From NCBI RefSeq assembly GCF_003664325.1, contig NZ_RCDA01000001.1, positions 1,347,817 through 1,411,816 on the forward strand: a stretch of 64,000 nucleotides of DNA, in the 5' to 3' direction. The notes under the pieces were generated by a model. The model was not told the DNA's origin. It saw nothing but the letters and a program-made list of their open reading frames with translations, and did no database searches. A program made the position numbers and the translations under genes. The stretch comes from Alkalispirillum mobile (GTDB lineage Bacteria; Pseudomonadota; Gammaproteobacteria; Nitrococcales; Halorhodospiraceae). Below, piece by piece: positions 59,666-64,000 of the stretch; position 1 is the first letter of the stretch, and each line of letters opens with the position of its first letter.

Positions 59666-60373
59666 GTGGCCACACCCCTGCGACCGCCGGTACCCGAGTA
59701 CATCCAGTATGGTCAGCGGGTGCTCACCACCCGCCGCTCCGACTACCAGCACATCGTCATCGCCGAGGACGAGCGCCTCGGCCGAGTGCTCTATCTGGAC
59801 GACGATTTGCAGATCGCCGAGGCCGACCAGCCCTACAATCGGGCCATGGTGGAGCCACTCGACCGGCACGGCTGCCTCGGCCGGGTGCTGATCCTCGGCG
59901 GCGGCGATGGCGGTGTACTGCGTGAGGCCATTGCCGGCGGCGCCGACGAGGCCATCCTGGTGGACATCGATCAGGCGGTAATCGAGCTCTGCCGGCAGTA
60001 CCTGCCCCGGCTCTGCGGCGATGCCTTCGAGGCGCCGCAGGCACGGGTGGTAGTAGACGATGCTTTGACCTGGCTGCACCGGGAAGACGTCTACGACGGC
60101 ATCATCTACGATCTGACCATGGAGCCGTTCAGCAACGCCCAGGGCCGAACCGAGTTCATCGACCAGACCCTGGCCCTGGCCGGGCAGCGGCTGCGCCCGG
60201 GCGGTACGTTTACCATGCAGTGCTGCGGCAGCAACGAGCCGGCGCTGCGCGAGGAGATCCGCCAGGGGCTGGAGCAACGCTTCGAGTCCTGGGAAGACAA
60301 AACGGTCTCCATACCGTCCTATGACGTGGACTGGGTCTTTGCCTGGGCCCGGCACCCGCGTCAACGGACCTGA
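59666..60373 (+). CDS. speE: Spermidine synthase-type aminopropyltransferase
   Basis: About 235 residues from GTG 59666. A perfect AAGGAGG lies 5 bases upstream; the GTG at 59660 would fall inside that site. Motifs are YGQRVLTTRRSDYQH, VLYLDDDLQIAEADQ, VLILGGGDGGVLREAI and YDGIIYDLTMEPF. It transfers aminopropyl groups from decarboxylated SAM to a polyamine. At the 'PD' catalytic site the usual Asp-Ser-x-D/E appears as IYDLTMEPF, so substrate choice may differ. Confidence 0.85.
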   Translation: MATPLRPPVPEYIQYGQRVLTTRRSDYQHIVIAEDERLGRVLYLDDDLQIAEADQPYNRAMVEPLDRHGCLGRVLILGGGDGGVLREAIAGGADEAILVDIDQAVIELCRQYLPRLCGDAFEAPQARVVVDDALTWLHREDVYDGIIYDLTMEPFSNAQGRTEFIDQTLALAGQRLRPGGTFTMQCCGSNEPALREEIRQGLEQRFESWEDKTVSIPSYDVDWVFAWARHPRQRT

Positions 60374-60392
60374 CGGTCGCAGGAGGAGAGGC

Positions 60393-61316
60393 ATGACGAC
60401 CTGGCTGATCACCCACCCCGCCTGCCTGGAGCATGACACCGGCGCGGGGCACCCGGAGAGCATTCAACGGCTGCAGACCATCCTTAACGCACTGCAGTCC
60501 TCCACCTTCGAGTTCATGATCCGGGAGTCGGCCCCGCGGGCCGAGATAGAACAGCTCACCCGGGTGCACGATGCCGACTACGTGCGCGACATCCTGGCCC
60601 GCATCCCCGATCAGGGGCAGTCCTTCATCGACAACGACACCGTGGTCTGCCCGGCCACCGGCGAGGCGGCACTGCGCGCCGCCGGGGCGGTCTGCCACGC
60701 GGTGGACGCGGTGGTCGGGGGCCAGGCGCAGAAGGCCTTCTGCGCCGTGCGCCCACCTGGGCACCACGCCGAGCCGGACCAGGCAATGGGCTTTTGTTTC
60801 TTCAACAATATCGCCGTGGGGGCCGCCCAGGCCATCGCGGTGCACGGCCTGGAGCGGGTAGCGATCATGGACTTCGATGTCCACCACGGGAACGGCACCC
60901 AATCGATCGCCGAACGGCATCCGCAGATGCTCTACCTGTCGACCCACCAGGCGCCGCTGTTCCCGGGCACCGGTGATCCATCCGAGACCGGCCAGGGCAA
61001 TATCTGCAACGCCACGCTGGAGGATGGCGACGGCTCCGACGCGTTCCGCTACCAGTTCGAGGAGCGCATCCTGCCCGCCCTGCACCGCTTCAAACCGCAG
61101 TTGGTGATGATCTCCGCCGGTTTTGACGCCCACCGCTCCGACCCGCTGGCCACGCTTCGGCTGGATGAGACCGATTTTGCCTGGGCCACGCGGGAGCTGG
61201 TGGCCATTGCCCGCAAGTACTGCGACGGCAAGGTGGTCTCTGCCCTGGAGGGCGGTTACAGCCTGAATGCCGTGGGACGTTGCGCCAGCGCCCACGTGGA
61301 AGCACTGATGATGTAA
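60393..61316 (+). CDS. Histone deacetylase-family amidohydrolase
   Basis: 307 residues from ATG 60393, with AGGAGGAG just upstream. The zinc and catalytic motifs are complete: RPPGHHAE, DFDVHHGNGT, ISAGFDAHRSDPL and LEGGYS. Bacterial members deacetylate acetylpolyamines or acetoin-derived substrates. Lying 20 bases after speE, an acetylpolyamine amidohydrolase role is plausible. Confidence 0.92.
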   Translation: MTTWLITHPACLEHDTGAGHPESIQRLQTILNALQSSTFEFMIRESAPRAEIEQLTRVHDADYVRDILARIPDQGQSFIDNDTVVCPATGEAALRAAGAVCHAVDAVVGGQAQKAFCAVRPPGHHAEPDQAMGFCFFNNIAVGAAQAIAVHGLERVAIMDFDVHHGNGTQSIAERHPQMLYLSTHQAPLFPGTGDPSETGQGNICNATLEDGDGSDAFRYQFEERILPALHRFKPQLVMISAGFDAHRSDPLATLRLDETDFAWATRELVAIARKYCDGKVVSALEGGYSLNAVGRCASAHVEALMM

Positions 61317-61317
61317 T

Positions 61318-61346
61318 CCCGGGGCATTGCAACGCCCCGCCCCGGG
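61318..61346 (+). terminator. Hairpin terminator after the HDAC-family gene
   Basis: CCCGGGGC (61318-61325) and GCCCCGGG (61339-61346) form an 8-bp stem immediately after the gene, with an alternative inner GGGGC/GCCCC pair. No long T-run follows. Confidence 0.5.
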
Positions 61347-61519
61347 CTGTTATGCACATGGCTGTTCTGGGCCGGCACCTGCCGCCCGGCGCCCGGAGGG
61401 CCAACCGAAACTGCCTCGTAACTTATTGATTTCAAGAGGCACGGCGGGCTTGGTGCATTTTCCACCAATCCAATGGCCGGCACGCCCTGATGCCCACTTG
61501 GGGGGTGTTTCCCCGAACA

Positions 61520-61552
61520 ATCCACAAAGTTATCCACAGAATCCGTGGATAA
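61520..61552. promoter_or_regulatory. DnaA-box cluster between convergent genes
   Basis: A perfect DnaA box TTATCCACA (61530-61538) lies 5 bases from an inverted near-box CGTGGATAA (61544-61552), with a further half-box TCCACA at 61521-61526. The surrounding 61,347-61,591 stretch holds no gene. No AT-rich unwinding region or dnaA/dnaN/gidA neighbour is seen, so an origin is unlikely. A DnaA-binding site of the titration type is possible. Confidence 0.6.
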
Positions 61553-61591
61553 CCCACAGGACTACGGCCACCGGCGCGTACCGGCCCCGCC

Positions 61592-62713
61592 TCAGGGCTT
61601 GTGGGGGGCCGCCAGGTAGTCGTGGGACTGCATCTCCTGCAGGCGACTCACCGTACGTTCAAAGGCGAAGGCCAGGCGCTCGCCCTGGTAAAGCCGTTCC
61701 GGTGGCGCCTCCGCGGAGATGATCAGGTTGACGCCGCGGTCGTAGAATTCGTCCACCAGACTGATGAAGCGCCGGGCTTGGTCATCCCGGTACTGGTTGA
61801 ACACCGGCACGCCGGAGATGATCACCGTGTGGAAGGTACGGGCCAGTTCGATGTAATCGGCCTGGCTCCGGGGGCCGTCGCACACGGCCCGGAAATCGAA
61901 CCACACCACCCCGTCCGCCATCCGCCGGGTGGGGATCAGCCGCCCCTCCACTTCCAGCGATTCACCGGCGGTGCCGGGCTCCGGGATCACGTGCTCGAAG
62001 TCATCGGTGAGCACATCGTCCGCCTGCTCGTCGAGCGGCCAGTGGTAGATCTCGGCCCGTTCCAGGAAGCGTAGGCGGTAATCCACCCCACCATCCACGT
62101 TCAACTCCCGGGTGTAGCGCTTGATCAGGTCGATCGCCGGCAGGAAACGGGCACGCTGCAGGCCGTCCTTGTAGAGGTCATCCGGCGGGATGTTGGAGGT
62201 GGCCACCAGGCTGACGCCCCGCTCGAATAACGCCTGCAAGAGCCCACCAAGAATCATGGCGTCAGCGATATCGCTGACGAAAAACTCATCAAAGCAGATC
62301 ACCCGGGCTCGACTGGCGAAGCGGTCGGCTACCCGCTCCAGCGGGTCCTGCTCATCGCGCAGCGCCTTGAGGTCATCGTGTACGGCGTGCATGAAGCGGT
62401 GGAAGTGCATCCGCTGCTTGTCCTGGAAGGGCAGCGCCTCGAAAAAGCTGTCCACCAGGTAGGTCTTGCCACGGCCTACGCCCCCCCAGAGGTAGAGCCC
62501 GGTGACCGGTTCCACCGGCTCGGGCTTGTCCCGCTTGAGGCGTTTGAGCAACCGCTTAACACCGCGGGCCTGCGGTTTCGGCTCGGGCCGGGGCGGTGCC
62601 GCCAATAGCGCCTCGTACAGGGCGTGCAGTGCTTCCACGGCGTCAGCCTGGGCGGCATCCGGGCTGATCAGTCCCTGCTCCAGATCGTGCTGGTAACGTT
62701 CGCGGGGCGTCAT
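61592..62713 (-). CDS. zapE: Cell division protein ZapE (AFG1-like ATPase)
   Basis: This 373-residue AAA+ ATPase has Walker A LWGGVGRGKTYLVD, Walker B ICFDEFFV, FHRFMHAVH and LVATSNIPPDDLY. ZapE binds FtsZ and supports constriction under stress. It converges with the HDAC-family gene across the DnaA-box stretch. Length and motifs are canonical. Confidence 0.95.
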   Translation of the reverse strand: MTPRERYQHDLEQGLISPDAAQADAVEALHALYEALLAAPPRPEPKPQARGVKRLLKRLKRDKPEPVEPVTGLYLWGGVGRGKTYLVDSFFEALPFQDKQRMHFHRFMHAVHDDLKALRDEQDPLERVADRFASRARVICFDEFFVSDIADAMILGGLLQALFERGVSLVATSNIPPDDLYKDGLQRARFLPAIDLIKRYTRELNVDGGVDYRLRFLERAEIYHWPLDEQADDVLTDDFEHVIPEPGTAGESLEVEGRLIPTRRMADGVVWFDFRAVCDGPRSQADYIELARTFHTVIISGVPVFNQYRDDQARRFISLVDEFYDRGVNLIISAEAPPERLYQGERLAFAFERTVSRLQEMQSHDYLAAPHKP

Positions 62714-62810
62714 GAGGCGTCTCGCTCCTGCTCCATTGCGGCAAAGGCGGGATTATGGCACAGCGGCCACCCTGCCAGCAGCGCACGGGCACCCGGAAGG
62801 TTCACGGCCC

Positions 62811-63098
62811 TCACCCCGACTGCAACAGGTTTCGGCAGGCCTCCGCCCGTATCAACAGCACTCGCGGCGGCGCCGGGTAAGCGCGCCCGGCCTCAATCAG
62901 TTGACCGATCAAGGCCTCGTCCCGGCCGGGGCACAACTGGTGAAAATCCCGGCCTTCCTGGAGAGCAGCGCGCCGGAAGCGGCGAAAGGTGGTGCCTTTC
63001 GCGCAACCCAGGTGCTCATCCAGCTGGCGCAGGGTGTAGTAGTCGTCGTCCCGGTAACGCACCGGGTCGGACGGCAGGGTAGTCGCGGACGGTCTCAT
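62811..63098 (-). CDS. Hypothetical small protein, possible helix-turn-helix
   Basis: 95 residues with a good ribosome-binding site (GGGGG just before ATG 63098, and GAGGAG further up). The middle segment, YYTLRQLDEHLGCAKGTTFR, could form a helix-turn-helix, but I do not recognise the family. It is divergent from sohB, with about 60 bases between the starts. It lies 97 bases upstream of zapE on the same strand. It is probably a real gene, since base use and arrangement look normal. Confidence 0.55.
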   Translation of the reverse strand: MRPSATTLPSDPVRYRDDDYYTLRQLDEHLGCAKGTTFRRFRRAALQEGRDFHQLCPGRDEALIGQLIEAGRAYPAPPRVLLIRAEACRNLLQSG

Positions 63099-63158
63099 CC
63101 CCCGTATACTCCTCGAAACGTGCGATTACTCTCTCCAGCAGGACACAAGGGATAGCAT

Positions 63159-64000
63159 ATGGCAGGGCTCGAGGAATACCTTTTGTTTCTGGCCAAGGGG
63201 CTCACCGTGGTCTTCCTGGTGGCTGCCGGCGCCGCCGTCATCATGGGTAGCTTGCGCCGGGGTGACCCCGGTGACACCGAAACCGGCCAGCTCCGCGCCC
63301 GCCGGCTGAACCGCTACTACCAGCAACTCGACCAGGTGATCCGGGCGGCCAGCGACGGCAAACGCCAGGCCAGGCGCCAGGCCCGCCGGGCGGCCAAGGC
63401 CGAGAAGGCGCAAGGCAACGACCCGCTGCCCCGGGTCTTCGTGCTCGATTTCGACGGCGATATGCACGCCAGCCGGGTGCGCGCCCTGCGCGAAGAGGTC
63501 ACCGCCATTCTCGGCACCGCGCGACCGGATACCGACAGCGTGCTGGTGCGGCTGGACAGTCAGGGGGGCACCGTCCCGGGCTACGGGCTTGCCGCCTCTC
63601 AACTGTGCAGGCTGCGAGATACCGGCCTCCAGCTGACCGTCAGCGTCGACCGGGTGGCGGCCAGCGGCGGCTACCTCATGGCCTGCGTGGCCCACAGGAT
63701 TATCGCGGCGCCCTTCGCCGTGGTGGGCTCCATCGGCGTCATTGGTGCGCTGCCGAACTTCAACCGCCTGCTGCGGCGCCACGACATCGACTACGAGCAG
63801 CACACTGCCGGCGAGTGGAAACGCACCCTGAGCGTGTTCGGCGAGAACACCGACGAGGCCCGCGAGAAGTTCCAGCAGGACCTGGAGGCGGTGCACCGGC
63901 AGTTCAAGGGCTTCATCCAGCAGTACCGCCCGGAGCTGGACCTGGACCGGGTGGCCACGGGGGAGTACTGGCTGGGCCAGGAGGCCCGACAACTGGGCCT
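63159..64000 (+). CDS. sohB: SohB-type inner-membrane S49 peptidase (cut by window edge)
   Basis: About 280 residues are visible. There is an N-terminal transmembrane helix (about 8-30), then a basic linker, then the S49 protease fold with LVRLDSQGGTVPGYG, the nucleophile region RVAASGGYLMA (Ser about 168) and the lysine-bearing GEWKRTLSVFGEN (about 221). This is the SohB layout, a periplasmic signal-peptide-peptidase relative. AAGG precedes the ATG. The C terminus lies beyond the window. Confidence 0.92.
   Translation, partial: MAGLEEYLLFLAKGLTVVFLVAAGAAVIMGSLRRGDPGDTETGQLRARRLNRYYQQLDQVIRAASDGKRQARRQARRAAKAEKAQGNDPLPRVFVLDFDGDMHASRVRALREEVTAILGTARPDTDSVLVRLDSQGGTVPGYGLAASQLCRLRDTGLQLTVSVDRVAASGGYLMACVAHRIIAAPFAVVGSIGVIGALPNFNRLLRRHDIDYEQHTAGEWKRTLSVFGENTDEAREKFQQDLEAVHRQFKGFIQQYRPELDLDRVATGEYWLGQEARQLG

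Noticed and set aside
61347-61591. Chromosomal replication origin
   Set aside because: DnaA boxes are present, but there is no AT-rich unwinding element and no dnaA, dnaN, gidA or parAB neighbour.

Overview
The window is a 64 kb piece of a GC-rich gammaproteobacterial chromosome. Gene content and order match the Pseudomonas-type layout in two core blocks. Acidic residues are frequent in several proteins (for example ChpA and TonB), so I infer a halophilic or alkaliphilic member of the Ectothiorhodospiraceae (Alkalilimnicola/Halorhodospira-like). That assignment is inference, not a database result.

Region 1 (1-1,000 and 13,995-21,924, minus strand) is a riboflavin/thiamine housekeeping operon: glyA, nrdR, ribD, ribE, a ribBX-type ribB, ribH, nusB, a DUF2889 gene, thiL and a methyltransferase. 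After an interruption come pgpA and an Atm1-type ABC exporter cut by the window edge. Elsewhere thiL and pgpA are normally adjacent. Here about 13 kb of accessory DNA separates them.

Region 2 (about 1,000-13,990) is that accessory island. Its core is a type I restriction-modification operon on the minus strand (hsdM, hsdS, hsdR and a YgjP-like metallopeptidase). Between hsdS and hsdR sits a two-gene CBASS-like unit: a CD-NTase (SMODS) second-messenger synthetase and a SLATT two-TM effector. It is joined to hsdS by a 4-base ATGA overlap and is visibly more AT-rich than its surroundings. Beyond hsdM lie an IS91-type transposase remnant, a metallophosphoesterase gene, a 40-codon PhzF remnant and a YefM-YoeB toxin-antitoxin pair. 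The stretch from the transposase remnant to YefM-YoeB is bracketed by two ~170-bp direct repeats. The palindromic head of one repeat meets the attC core-box consensus and starts on the yoeB stop codon.

Region 3 (22,000-34,820) is ordinary core: a coiled-coil hypothetical, thyA, cysQ-nudE, yrfG, trxA, rho, rlmI, an SH3/coiled-coil membrane protein, argE, argA, bioA and rsmE.

Region 4 (32,700-59,700) follows the Pseudomonas aeruginosa order bioA-rsmE-chp/pil-gshB-tonB-algH-ruvX-pyrR-pyrB-pyrC'-pilU-pilT-yggS-proC-yggT-metX-metW almost gene for gene. It covers twitching-motility chemosensing (PilGHIJ-ChpA-ChpC, without PilK or ChpB), glutathione synthesis, pyrimidine synthesis with an apparently inactive dihydroorotase-like subunit, and type IV pilus retraction. 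Local differences are an apbE-NusG_II-Gx transporter insertion between gshB and tonB, and an FNR-like gene after pyrC'.

Region 5 (59,660-64,000) holds speE, an HDAC-family amidohydrolase, a DnaA-box cluster between convergent genes, zapE, a small hypothetical and the start of sohB. I saw no tRNA, rRNA or CRISPR array.
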